Below are positions 37,335 to 47,442 of a stretch of 64,000 bases of DNA, in pieces (position 1 is the first letter of the stretch; each line of letters starts with the position of its first letter). The translations under genes and the position numbers were made by a program. A model generated the notes under the pieces. The model was not told where the DNA came from and made no database searches. It worked only from the letters and a program-made list of their open reading frames with translations. Source of the DNA: Planctomycetia bacterium (GTDB lineage Bacteria; Planctomycetota; Brocadiia; Brocadiales; Brocadiaceae); the NCBI GenBank assembly GCA_015075005.1, contig JABTVC010000001.1, forward strand, positions 1,054,001 through 1,118,000. Direction: 5' to 3'.

Positions 37335-37358
37335 AGATTTTAAAAGGTATAAACACAT

Positions 37359-37493
37359 GGGTTCAAGTTGCAACCCAATGTCATTAAGTTAAGCAACTTG
37401 CCGTAAAAGTCCCCCTTAGAAAAGGGGGATTCAGGGGGGTGTTTAGATAAAATAATACTTAACTTAATGACATTGAGTTGCAACCTTGAACCC
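37359..37493. repeat. 135-bp inverted-repeat (MITE-like) element just upstream of pglX
   Basis: The first 35 bases (37359-37393, beginning GGGTTCAAGTTGCAAC) and the last 36 (37458-37493) are reverse complements except for one extra base and one mismatch. Between them is a smaller palindrome, CCCCCTTAGAAAAGGGGG (about 37411-37428). The whole can fold into one long hairpin as RNA. It ends 21 bp before the pglX start and follows the ISL3 element by 24 bp. No coding capacity is apparent. Confidence 0.8.
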
Positions 37494-37514
37494 GCTAAAG
37501 AAAAGAAAAACCCA

Positions 37515-40500
37515 ATGGCCGTACTAACAACACAACAACGCAATAGATTAGAAAGTGCAGTAAAACAAGCACGGAAGCTGGCAGAGACCGGCGCTCGTAA
37601 CGCACTGCACAGCCTGGCGGTGGATCACACCGAACCCTTCGCACACATGTCTGCCGATCAAAGGGCATTGCGCAATCACCTCCGCAATAAAGCACGGTTA
37701 TTAGGTGACGAATTGTCCGCCAGTGGCGGGCAAGGGATTGACCATCTGGCCTATGAGTTGGCATACGAGTATTGGCACAAAATGCTCTTTGCAAAATTCC
37801 TGGAAGCCAATGGACTGCTTATACACTCCGATGGTGTTGCCGTGACCATGGAAGAATGCGAAGAGTTGGCTCGCGAAGAGGGGTTTGCCGATAAATGGGA
37901 TGCGGCAGCTTCGTATGCATCAAAGATGCTGCCTGCTATCTTTCGCATAGATGATCCGCTGATGCAGGTTGACTTTGCGACCGAAGACCGCATTAAGTTA
38001 GAGGGACTGTTGGATGGATTAGACAACGGTATTTTTACTGCGTATGATTCCCTTGGATGGGTTTATCAATTCTGGCAAAGTGAGGCCAAGGAAGCCATCA
38101 ATAAAAGTGGTGATAAGATTGATGGAGAAAAGCTTCCTGCCGTGACCCAGCTCTTTACAGAGCCGTACATGGTTCATTTTCTCATTGATAATACTATAGG
38201 TGCCTGGTGGGTGAGCAGACACCCTGGTGTTACACCGCCCGTGAAATTTGAATACCTGCGATTGCTGGAAGATGGCACACCGGCTGCCGGTAAGTTTGAA
38301 GTATGGCCAGATACGACAGCGTTAATAACGGCGTTGGATCCCTGTATGGGCTCCGGGCATTTTGTAGCCTCGATCTTCCCGGTATTTGCCCTGCTCAGGA
38401 TGTTTGAGGAAGGATTGAGCAGGGAAGAGGCTACCAACAAGGTAATTGCTGAAAACCTGCATGGCCTGGAGCTGGATGCACGATGCACACAGATTGCAGC
38501 TTTCAACCTTGCGCTTACCGCCTGGAAATTTTGCGGTCACTATAAAGAGCTACCCGAAATGAACCTGGCATGTAGTGGGATAGCGCCAAAGGGGAAGAAG
38601 GAAGATTGGGTGAAGTTGGTAGGCAAAGTAGCAGATCCGGTTTTGAAAGCACGGAGGGAAAATGGTATGAAGGTATTGTATGACCATTTTCAGATAGCTC
38701 CGGAATTGGGAAGTCTCTTAGACCCATCAACAATAAAATCAGATGTTTTTACAGCCAGCTTTAAAGAGTTGCAACCCGTGTTGATGAAAGCCCTCGAATG
38801 CGAAACAGACAAAGACCAGGTTGAACGTGGCGTAATGGCTGCCGGTATTGCGAAGGCCGGACAAATTCTTGCAAAGAAATACACCCTGCAAATTACCAAT
38901 GTGCCTTATCTGTCGCGTGGCAAGCATGATGAAGTATTGGGGGATTATTGTTTGAATAATTATCCAGATGCAAAGGGAGATTTAGCCACAGTCTTTTTAG
39001 ATAGATTGTTGAAAGCTACTAACCACGGGGGAACAGTATGTAATGTAATACCCCAAAACTGGCTATTCCTGACTACCTATAAGAAATTCAGGGAAAAGTT
39101 ATTAAAGAATGATTCATGGAATTACATTGTCCGACTTGGTCCTGGTGCATTTAGTCAAATTTCGGGTGAGGTCGTAAAGGCAATCCTGATTTGCATTACA
39201 AGGCATAAGCCCTCAGAACATAATTACTTCTTTGGCCTCGATGTATCCGAAGCCCCCGATGCGGCTGCAAAAGATGCGGCTTTGCGGGTGGCAGAATTAA
39301 AGCAGGTGAATCAGTCCGGGCAGTTGAAGAATCCTGATGCAACAATTCAGTTTGAAGTAAATAATGAGACTGAAATTCTAAAATCTTCAGCGAGATGTAA
39401 CCAAGGCATTGGAACAGGGGATGTGAACTATTTTGTTTTTAGATTTTGGGAGTTAAATGGCAATAGCGATTTTGATTATTACCAGATGTCACCATTTTCA
39501 ACTTCATTGTTTTCTGGTTTCCACAGTTTAATAAGATGGGAAGGTGGAAAGGAGCTTGATAGTTCAAAAAAGGGTTTGTGGACAACCTGCATGGAACAAT
39601 AAAGGAGTTTCAATATCTGTTACCGGAGAAAACAGACGCGTTTTTTACTTGGGAACAAAATTTGATTGTACTGTAGCTGTAATTACTCCAAAAGAAAACT
39701 CAAATCTGAAAGCAATTGCTGCCTTTGTATTTGAAAAAGACTTTCTAGGAAAGGTTAAAAACGTAGATCAAGCTCTATCTGTAACCGAAAGTTCTTTTCT
39801 TAAAGTGGGATTTAATCTAAATCATTGGTCAAGCTTAGGCAAAGAGATTTATCCCAAAGGCCTACCCAAACCATACAGCGATGATGCCACTCAATGGCTC
39901 TTTCACGGTCATTCAGTAAAAGCAGAAAATCCTTTGCAGGTAAGTGTTGCCCGTTTGCTCGGCTACCGCTGGCCCGCAGAGAGCGATACCGAAATGGAGT
40001 TGGCAGATGAAGCCAAAGAACTTATTACCGCCGTAAAAGCATTCGATACCTTAACCGATGACGATGGTATTTTGTGCATTCCTTCCGTAAACGGAGAACT
40101 GGCTGCATCCGAAAGGTTGCGTTCATTTTTACAAGCCGTGTATGGTAGAGCATGGAACAACCAAACAATAGCTCAGCTATTAACGAAAGAAGGGGCAACA
40201 AAATCTCATCTCGAAGACTGGTTGAGAGATGAATTCTTTGAGCAGCACTGCAGGCTCTTTCACAATCGCCCCTTCATCTGACATATCTGGGATGGCCGCA
40301 AGGACGGATTTGCGGCATTAGTCAATTACCATAAACTGGATAAAGAAAACCTCCAACGCCTTATTTATACCTACCTCGGAGACTGGATACGCCAATGCGA
40401 GGCCAAAAAGAGGGACGGAGAAAGCGGCGCAGAAGGTTTGCTGAGCGCAGCCCTCAAACTCAAAGAAAAGTTAGAAACCATCCTGGAAGGCGAAAAACCA

Positions 40501-40737
40501 TTTGATATTTTCGTCCGATGGAAACCCATAGAAAAACAACCCATCGGCTGGGAACCTGACCTGAATGACGGCGTACGCCTGAACATCCGTCCATTTATTC
40601 AGGCAGATGTGCTCCGCAAAAGGCCCAATATCAAATGGGGTATAGACAGAGGCAAGAACCCACCCGGTTCACCCTGGGGTGAAATCAGAGATAATGACAA
40701 ACATTTATCCCTGGCAGAGAAAAAGGCTGTCAGATAA
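37515..40737 (+). CDS. pglX: BREX adenine methyltransferase PglX, split by a frameshift and a stop
   Basis: PglX is the BREX N6-adenine DNA methyltransferase that marks host DNA. The SAM motif is DPCMGSGHF (D275-F283) and the catalytic motif IV is NVPY at N462. Reading breaks in two places. Near 39566-39574, an AAAAAAGGG run ends the first frame at 39602 while the family sequence continues one frame over (QPAWNNKGVSIS). A TGA at 40279-40281 then stands where the family motif NRPFIWHIWDG has Trp. After it the frame is open to 40737 (KDGFAALVNYHKL). The start is ATG 37515 (MAVLTTQQRNRLE), not the upstream ATG at 37467, which lies in the inverted repeat. The span is about 1074 codons. Confidence 0.9.
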
Positions 40738-41269
40738 CCTTGCATAAATAAAGCGACATTTATGTAGCCGGCAGGTTTGTCACATGAAATCTGAACGCAT
40801 CGGAAAAATAAACAGGCCACTCCTACGGAGCTAATTATCTGTGCGGGATATAATCTATCTACAAACAGTATGCTCCTGACGGAGCTAACAGGATAATTCG
40901 TTGGTAGCGTAGAAAAAGAGATATCTGACATAATGACCTCCTTTGATTAAAAGAGGTTATGCTTGCAAATTGACTAAAGGTCTCAATAATTCTACGCGAA
41001 CAATTCGTTGGTAAAAGTCCCATAGGGACGAAATGTAACCCCGTTAGTGGCGATCTGTTTGTAGCACAATAAAATTCAATAGGGTAAATAGCTCCGTAGG
41101 AGCGATCTGTATATGATTGGCAGGGAGACAGGTCGCTCCTGACGGAGCTAATATCTGTTATGGCATCCTATCTTGCTACAAACAGGTTACTCCTACGGAG
41201 CTTATTGGTAATATGTTTTTCAAAAGACTAAAGTGTTACCAAAAAAATTAATTATTACGAAACAACAAA
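40738..41269. repeat. Array of short GCTCC/GGAGC hairpin repeats between pglX and pglZ
   Basis: At least five copies of a short hairpin unit occur in 530 bp, in both directions: 40819-40842, 40871-40890, 41091-41110 (inverted), 41132-41158 and 41186-41203. A degenerate inverted copy lies near 41006-41060. Each has a CTCC-(3-4 bases)-GGAG stem followed by TAA...CTGT or preceded by CTACAAACAG. Spacing is irregular, so this is not a CRISPR array. No gene is seen. Confidence 0.75.
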
Positions 41270-43584
41270 ATGAACGATACATTATATGATAAGGTAGTTC
41301 AGGCCTTCAGGCAGGCAGAACAACATAACAGTAATATCATGGTAAAGCCTGAGGTAATTCTCTGGCCTGATCCTGAAAGACAATGGGAGGCAGTCATCCC
41401 GGTTTTACAGAAAGAATTTCCTGCCTTGATTATTTTTGGTGTGTATGATGCAGGGAAAAAACAGGGTCCTGCTATCTGGGTGAAATGCATGGTCGCGAAG
41501 ATGCTCCCGGAAGCCAACTGGCCGGCTGATGCAACGCCTATTATCTATATGCCCGGTATTTCCAAAAACGATTTGAAGAACATCACGGCAGCAGGATTAG
41601 ACTTGCAGCCCCTCATGGAGTACCAATATACCGGCACCATCTTCACGCAGGTTAGCGGCCGGGAATGGACGGTATTGGCATTCACGGAAAATCAACAATC
41701 AGGACTTGGGCTAAAGGTGGCACAAGACAAGGCCACCCGTGATGCCTTGGTTAAAGTATTACCATCTGTTTTTCAGGATCGTAACATGCAATTTCCTACC
41801 TCCCTTATTGATGCAGATTATTTGCACTCAGTATTAGTCCCCGATGCTATTCCGCATATTTTAAAATGGATGTGCAAGGGAGATGTGTTTCTTAAATCAC
41901 TATCAACTGACACAAAGGATGCATTCATAAATATTTGCCGTTCACGTTTTGGATTTGAGCCTGATTATAAGAACATAAAGGATATTGTCGAAAAGTTTGG
42001 GGCCCAACGTAATGCCTGGAAACAAGTTTGGCAATTATATGCCTCAGCGCCCAAAAAATATCCTGAATTAGAAGGATTACTTCGATTGGCTAAACCGGTA
42101 GATTTGGGTAGTTTATTTGCACTTCCCGAAGAAAGCTGGCCGCAGGTAAATGAGGAGAAGGAAGATGAACTGTGCAAGGCTTTACTGGCTTTATCCAAAC
42201 TTCAATTTAAAGAGGCCTTGCAAAAGCTTACTGTTCTCGGGCAACAACATAAAGACAGAAGGCTGTGGGTGTGGTCAGAGCTTGGCTATGCCCCTTTGGC
42301 CAATGCATTGCCTGACCTGGTGTCAATGGCAGAAGTAGCAACCACGGCGTATGCATCTGCAAGTGTTGAGGAATTGAAAGAATATTACGTGAAGACGGGT
42401 TACAAGGCTGATCAATTTATGCGAAAAGCCCTGGCACCAGTCAAATTAGAAAAAGACAAAAAAGCTATAAAATCGCTTATTACTACGTTATACAAACCCT
42501 GGTTGGAATCCATAACACAAAAGTTTCAGACATTCATAGAAAAGGATGCATCTGTTTTTACTAAGCAAAATGCTTCAACAGAGAATGAAGAGTTTGTGCT
42601 ATTTGTTGATGCATTTCGTTATGAACTGGCAAGCGAATTTGCAGAGAGACTCACAAAACGTAAATACAAGGTCGAGCTGCAATCTGGTTGGTCTGCCATA
42701 CCAAGTTTAACGCCCACGGCAAAGGCAAATGTATCGCCTGTTGCAGCAGAGGTATTAACCAACAGCAATTGCAGAGAGTTTGTGCCACAGTTAAAATCAG
42801 GAAAAGACCTGGTGGCTATTGCATTCAGAGAGGCCTTAGCTGCACAAAACTATATTTTCGTTACCGCTGCATCAGATATCATATCCGGCCAAAGGCATTG
42901 GCAAGAGATTGGCGAGGTAGATAAAAAAGGACATGAAGAGCAAGCTGAAATGGTAAAACGGATTGAAGAACTATTTGAACAGGTACAAGAAGCCATTGAA
43001 ATTGCATTTGAAAATGGTATAAGACGTATTAAAATAGTGACAGATCATGGATGGCTCTTGTTGCCCGGTGGTTTGCCCAAAGAGGAACTAAGGAAAGACC
43101 TGACCGAGACACGTTGGGGCGATGCGCTAATCAAAGAAGGAGCAAAACGGATTTGATGCATTTGCCGTGGCGCTGGAACCCAAACATTTTTATCGCCTAT
43201 GCCCCAGGTATATCTTTCTTTAAAAAGAATGAAGAGTATGCCCATGGCGGTATTTCTATACATGAGTGTTTGGTGCCTACACTCACCATAGAGAAACCAA
43301 ATCAATCCACCGTTGCAGCAAAAATTGCTGATATCAAATGGGTCGGTTTGAATTGCAAGGTAACTACGACAGACGCTCTAAATGGGTACTTAATGGATAT
43401 CAGAACGAAATTTAATGATGCGAAGACTTCCATTGTGTTGTTGAAATCAAGAGAAAAGAAAGTATTGGATAATAAAATCTCTCTCATGGTGGATAGTGAT
43501 GCTGAATCAAAATCAACAGTCATTGTACTCATGGATGAAAACGAAACAATATTAGATAAGAAACCAACTCTGGTAGGTATATGA
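41270..43584 (+). CDS. pglZ: BREX phosphatase-like protein PglZ, one frameshift
   Basis: PglZ is a core BREX protein of the alkaline phosphatase superfamily. The first 628 codons run to a stop at 43156 and include LFVDAFRYELASEFAERL and VTDHGWLLLPGGLP, the family's metal-site motifs. The frame then changes: from about 43150 the protein continues as TDLMHLPWRWNPNIFIAYAPGISFF to 43584. One base is missing near the AAAA run at 43144-43147, and adding one A restores AKTDLMHL. The total is about 771 codons. Its stop overlaps the brxL ATG by 4 bp (ATGA). Confidence 0.9.
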
Positions 43585-45632
43585 CAATGCAATTGGATAA
43601 ATTAGATCAAATAGCAACAAAGGCATTCGAGGGCTACTTCGTAAGAAAAGACCTGTTGGAACAATTCAGGAAAACGTATCCTGTTCCCACGTATGTCATA
43701 GAATTTCTCTTGGGCAGATATTGTGCGACAACTGACGAACAAGAAATCCAGGAAGGATTAGAAATTGTAAAGAGGCAACTCGCTGACCGGACTGTTCGTC
43801 CGGGTGAAGAAGAATATTTTAAGTCAAAAGCGAGGGAACAAGGCTCAATTAAATTGATTGACATTATTACCGCAAAATTGGATGCCGCAACCGATAGCTA
43901 TGTAGCAACCCTACCAAGTCTGACTCTTAACAAAATCCGCATATCACCTGAAATGGTGAATGCCAACGACAGGATGTTGACTGGTGGCTTTTACGCTGAA
44001 ATAGAACTGGAATATGACAGTGCTATTGCGCAAGAGAATAATGGCAGGCCATTTGGCATTTCTCATATCAGGCCTATCCAATTATCGCAGCGTAATGTAT
44101 TAGAGACGTTGTACAAGGGGCGACAATTATTCACCCTTGATGAATGGAAAGATTTTCTGATACGCAGTGTAGGCATGGAGCCAACTGCGCTAACAGAAAA
44201 GGCAAAAAATGTCCTTTTTGCGCGTATGATCCCCTTTGTAGAACGGAATTATAACCTGGTAGAGTTAGGCCCAAAAGGCACAGGCAAATCGCATGTATAT
44301 CAGCAGGTATCCCCCTACTCACATTTAGTTTCCGGGGGTAAGACCACGGTTGCGAGAATGTTTGTTAACATGAATACAGGCGAACGTGGGCTTGTATGTA
44401 AGTATGATGTTGTCTGCTTTGATGAAGTATCAGGGGTATCCTTTGAGCAAAAAGATGGAGTCAACATCATGAAGGGCTACATGGAAAGTGGTGAGTTCAG
44501 CAGAGGCAAAGAGCCAATCCGTGCGGATGGTAGTATCGTATTGGTTGGAAACTTTGATGTGGACGTGGAACACCAGCAACGCATAGGCCATTTATTTGGC
44601 CCACTTCCCCAGGAGATGAGAGACGATACCGCCTTTATGGACCGTATCCATGCTTACGTGCCGGGTTGGGATTTCCCCAAGCTTAACAAGGCATATTTCA
44701 CGGATCACTTTGGCTTAGTAAACGATTTTTTGGCAGAGTGCTGGACAAGGTTACGAGATACGAGCAGAATATCATCAGTATTGCCTCGTATTGATTTTGG
44801 TGGCGCTCTAAGTGGCAGGGATACCACAGCAGCAAACAAGACGCTCAACGGTCTATTAAAATTAATGCAACCTAATCCAAATGAACCGATTTCAGATGAA
44901 CTACTGGAATGGGCTATCAAAATATCATTGGAATACCGGAGAAGAGTAAAGGAACAACAAAAGAGAATTGGCTCAGCTGAATTTCGTAATACCCATTTTA
45001 GCTATCGTAGGGGTGTAGATGGTGTAGAGACCTTCGTTACAACTCCAGAAATTCACAGTGAAAATACTATCGGAGAAGACCCGCAGCCCCCGGGACAGGT
45101 TTGGACTTTAAATAACGGCAGTCAGGACGAACCGGCAGGTCTCTATAAAATCGAAGTCAACGTTGGCCCTGGCAGCGGTGTTAAAATATTAAATAAACCA
45201 GCGCCTCCCCAGTTCCAGGAAAGCGTTCGTTACGCAGAACAGAACTTATACAGTAAAACCAAAGAATTGGTTGGCGACCGGGATCCGCGGTCACATGAAT
45301 TTTCCGTGCAGCTTCGTGCATTTGACGTGTCAAAAAGCGGCAATGGAGTCGGCATAGCTGTTCTTATGGCATTATCCAGTGCGATCCTTGAGAAGAGCAC
45401 AAAAGGTGGTTTGGTTATCGTTGGTCAACTGAACCTGGGCGGTTCAGTCGATAACGTTTATAATGCAGTAAACTTAGCGGAATTGGCTGTAGAGAAAGGT
45501 GCCACTACCTTACTCATCCCGTTAAATGCCCGTAAGCAACTCAATGACTTGTCAGACGACATGATCACGAAAATCAATATCCAGTATTACACTGATTTAA
45601 GGGATTGCCTTATAAAGGCATTATTGGATTAG
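43581..45632 (+). CDS. brxL: BREX Lon-like AAA+ protein BrxL
   Basis: The 683-residue last gene of the type I BREX operon. The N-terminal region (1-200) is family-specific, followed by an AAA+ domain with Walker A GPKGTGKSHVYQQ (near 235) and Walker B VVCFDEVSG. A C-terminal Lon-type domain follows (about 520-680, SVQLRAFDVSKSGNGVGIAVLMALSSA and IVGQLNLGGSVDNVYN). The Lon catalytic serine motif (PSAG) reads NGVG here, so protease activity is doubtful. This agrees with the view that BrxL works as a DNA-binding AAA+ ring. The frame is intact. It overlaps pglZ by 4 bp, and the operon ends here. Confidence 0.93.
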   Translation: MTMQLDKLDQIATKAFEGYFVRKDLLEQFRKTYPVPTYVIEFLLGRYCATTDEQEIQEGLEIVKRQLADRTVRPGEEEYFKSKAREQGSIKLIDIITAKLDAATDSYVATLPSLTLNKIRISPEMVNANDRMLTGGFYAEIELEYDSAIAQENNGRPFGISHIRPIQLSQRNVLETLYKGRQLFTLDEWKDFLIRSVGMEPTALTEKAKNVLFARMIPFVERNYNLVELGPKGTGKSHVYQQVSPYSHLVSGGKTTVARMFVNMNTGERGLVCKYDVVCFDEVSGVSFEQKDGVNIMKGYMESGEFSRGKEPIRADGSIVLVGNFDVDVEHQQRIGHLFGPLPQEMRDDTAFMDRIHAYVPGWDFPKLNKAYFTDHFGLVNDFLAECWTRLRDTSRISSVLPRIDFGGALSGRDTTAANKTLNGLLKLMQPNPNEPISDELLEWAIKISLEYRRRVKEQQKRIGSAEFRNTHFSYRRGVDGVETFVTTPEIHSENTIGEDPQPPGQVWTLNNGSQDEPAGLYKIEVNVGPGSGVKILNKPAPPQFQESVRYAEQNLYSKTKELVGDRDPRSHEFSVQLRAFDVSKSGNGVGIAVLMALSSAILEKSTKGGLVIVGQLNLGGSVDNVYNAVNLAELAVEKGATTLLIPLNARKQLNDLSDDMITKINIQYYTDLRDCLIKALLD

Positions 45633-45702
45633 CTGTCACTAAGTATTAGGTATCGAACGCGCCATGTTATTGTTGTAAGTCCAGGAAGTATTAATTCTGT
45701 AA

Positions 45703-47442
45703 ATGGCAATGAAAAATATTACCTATAAGGTGCCAAAAAATGACAAGGAGGTCTTTGTAGACCCGGCAATAGACCGTATTTTCGAAACGATACGGGCAAA
45801 CAGGCATAAAATACAGGGCTATAGGTTTGAAATGAGCAGTATCCCTTTTCAGGTATTGCGAGATAAGACCCGGGTGGAGCTGTTACACATGGCGGCACAT
45901 TACACCAGGGGAATTAAATCCCTGCTTCAAAGGAGTGAGTCCGGGTCGTCTTTGTATCTGCAGAATACTGGTAACAACGACTCATCATGGCATAGAACCC
46001 AAGATAAATTATCCGTTAGAGGGTTAGACCTGGATTGTGAGGCAATTAAAAATATCCCGATTATCCAGACTGGCCACGAACCCATCTTCTATTATCCCGG
46101 GGTGTGGATCAAGAATCATCTGGCACACTCTGTAGCGAATAAGCTTGGTGGCGTTGGCGTAAATATGATTGTAGACAACGATGCCTGCAATATGGGTTTT
46201 ATGTACGTGCCGGTTTTATCAGAAAAACCCGCAACAGTCCGGAAGGTGGCGCTTGTAAAGGATAAAGATAATGTTGCGTATGAAGAAATTGTGTTTGACG
46301 ACCTTGGAACGATACTCCGATTTAAAGAGGAAGTTCTAAACCTGCTTAAGAAAAATATTTTCGATGAAAAGATAAAAACTACCATTGAATCTATGCAGTC
46401 CGCGTTTGAGGAGTTTATTGATCGGATTGTGGGGTGCTATCAGAAAGGCTGTATTGATATGGTTGGTTTATTGACTTCTGCACGGTGCGCTTTAGAGGAA
46501 GACTTTCTGATTGACAATCTCGAAGTACCCGTTTCGTGGATATGTAATACAGAAGGTTTCTATCATTTTTTATTGCACATCGTATACGAGGCAGACCGGT
46601 TTGCTGCAATCTATAACGAGAAGTTGGCTGAATATCGCAGCATCCACAAGATTCGTTCAAAGGCCAATCCATTGCCGGACTTAAAGATTGCTGGTAACTT
46701 AGTAGAATTACCCTTTTGGATATGGAAAGCAGGCATGCAGAGGGGTAAGTGTTACATGATGAAGGAAGGGGATTCGATAAAAGTTACCAACGGTGAGGAC
46801 GTCCTGGTTGTTCTGAAAAAAAACGAAGGGATCGAAAAAAACAGAGCAAGGTTAAAGACATTGAATGAATCCCATATTAAGATACGTCCACGCGCAATTA
46901 CCACGACGATGTTTTCACGATTATTCTTTTCTGATATATTTATTCATGGCATTGGGGGGGCAAAATACGACACAATTACTGATGAAATTATCAGGGAATT
47001 CTTCCGTGTTGACCCGCCTGCCTTTATCGCAATCTCTGCTACCCTGTTTTTGCCTTTAGATACAGGTAATTTCGATACTAAAATGTTACAAGTCCTTCAG
47101 CACGAACTGAAGGACATGGGTTATAATCCTGAGCGGTATGCATCGGGAGAGATACGAGTTGACAGGGAATTTATCGAGAGGGTTAAAGAAAAACAGAGAC
47201 TCCTGGAAACAATTGCAGTGTGCAGGGGAGATGAGAAAAGGCGTTATTTTAATCGAATCAGGGAATTGAATAAATTAAATCTCAACAAAATAGAGGGTGA
47301 ATTTCAAAAGAAACAGAAAGAACTCGATGTGGCGCACACAAAACACCGGCACAACGAAGTTGTGAGATTTCGGGAATATCCTGTTTGTATATATCCTATG
47401 AATACCCTAAAGGATTATGTTTTCTCCGCCCTTTCCGGATGA
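45703..47442 (+). CDS. Conserved hypothetical protein with a BshC-like segment
   Basis: The 579-residue soluble protein lacks a signal peptide. The segment IIQTGHEPIFYYPGVWIKNHLAHSVANKLGG...MIVDNDACN resembles the opening of BshC, the last enzyme of bacillithiol synthesis, which has TGQQ...GP..KA. The rest, including WIWKAGMQRGKCYMM, HGIGGAKYDTITDEIIREFF and a Lys-rich helical region near the C-terminus, also fits that general layout (the BshC coiled coil). It may be a planctomycete branch of that family or an unrelated thiol enzyme; the product is not known. It starts 70 bp after brxL but reads like a core gene. Its 3' end overlaps the converging dCache gene by 47 bp. Confidence 0.6.
   Translation: MAMKNITYKVPKNDKEVFVDPAIDRIFETIRANRHKIQGYRFEMSSIPFQVLRDKTRVELLHMAAHYTRGIKSLLQRSESGSSLYLQNTGNNDSSWHRTQDKLSVRGLDLDCEAIKNIPIIQTGHEPIFYYPGVWIKNHLAHSVANKLGGVGVNMIVDNDACNMGFMYVPVLSEKPATVRKVALVKDKDNVAYEEIVFDDLGTILRFKEEVLNLLKKNIFDEKIKTTIESMQSAFEEFIDRIVGCYQKGCIDMVGLLTSARCALEEDFLIDNLEVPVSWICNTEGFYHFLLHIVYEADRFAAIYNEKLAEYRSIHKIRSKANPLPDLKIAGNLVELPFWIWKAGMQRGKCYMMKEGDSIKVTNGEDVLVVLKKNEGIEKNRARLKTLNESHIKIRPRAITTTMFSRLFFSDIFIHGIGGAKYDTITDEIIREFFRVDPPAFIAISATLFLPLDTGNFDTKMLQVLQHELKDMGYNPERYASGEIRVDREFIERVKEKQRLLETIAVCRGDEKRRYFNRIRELNKLNLNKIEGEFQKKQKELDVAHTKHRHNEVVRFREYPVCIYPMNTLKDYVFSALSG

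Noticed and set aside
37467..37514. Upstream ATG at 37467 as the pglX start
   Set aside because: The first 16 codons would lie in the arm of the inverted-repeat element; the family sequence begins at 37515.
39544..40281. Second pglX part as a separate gene
   Set aside because: Its first codons are out of frame with the family; the sequence lines up as a continuation of the upstream PglX frame.
40279..40281. TGA read as tryptophan (recoding)
   Set aside because: No other in-frame TGA at Trp positions was noticed in this window; a point change or error is simpler.
40738..41269. Possible CRISPR array between pglX and pglZ
   Set aside because: The repeated unit occurs in both orientations with irregular spacing and no unique spacers of constant length, and no cas genes are present.
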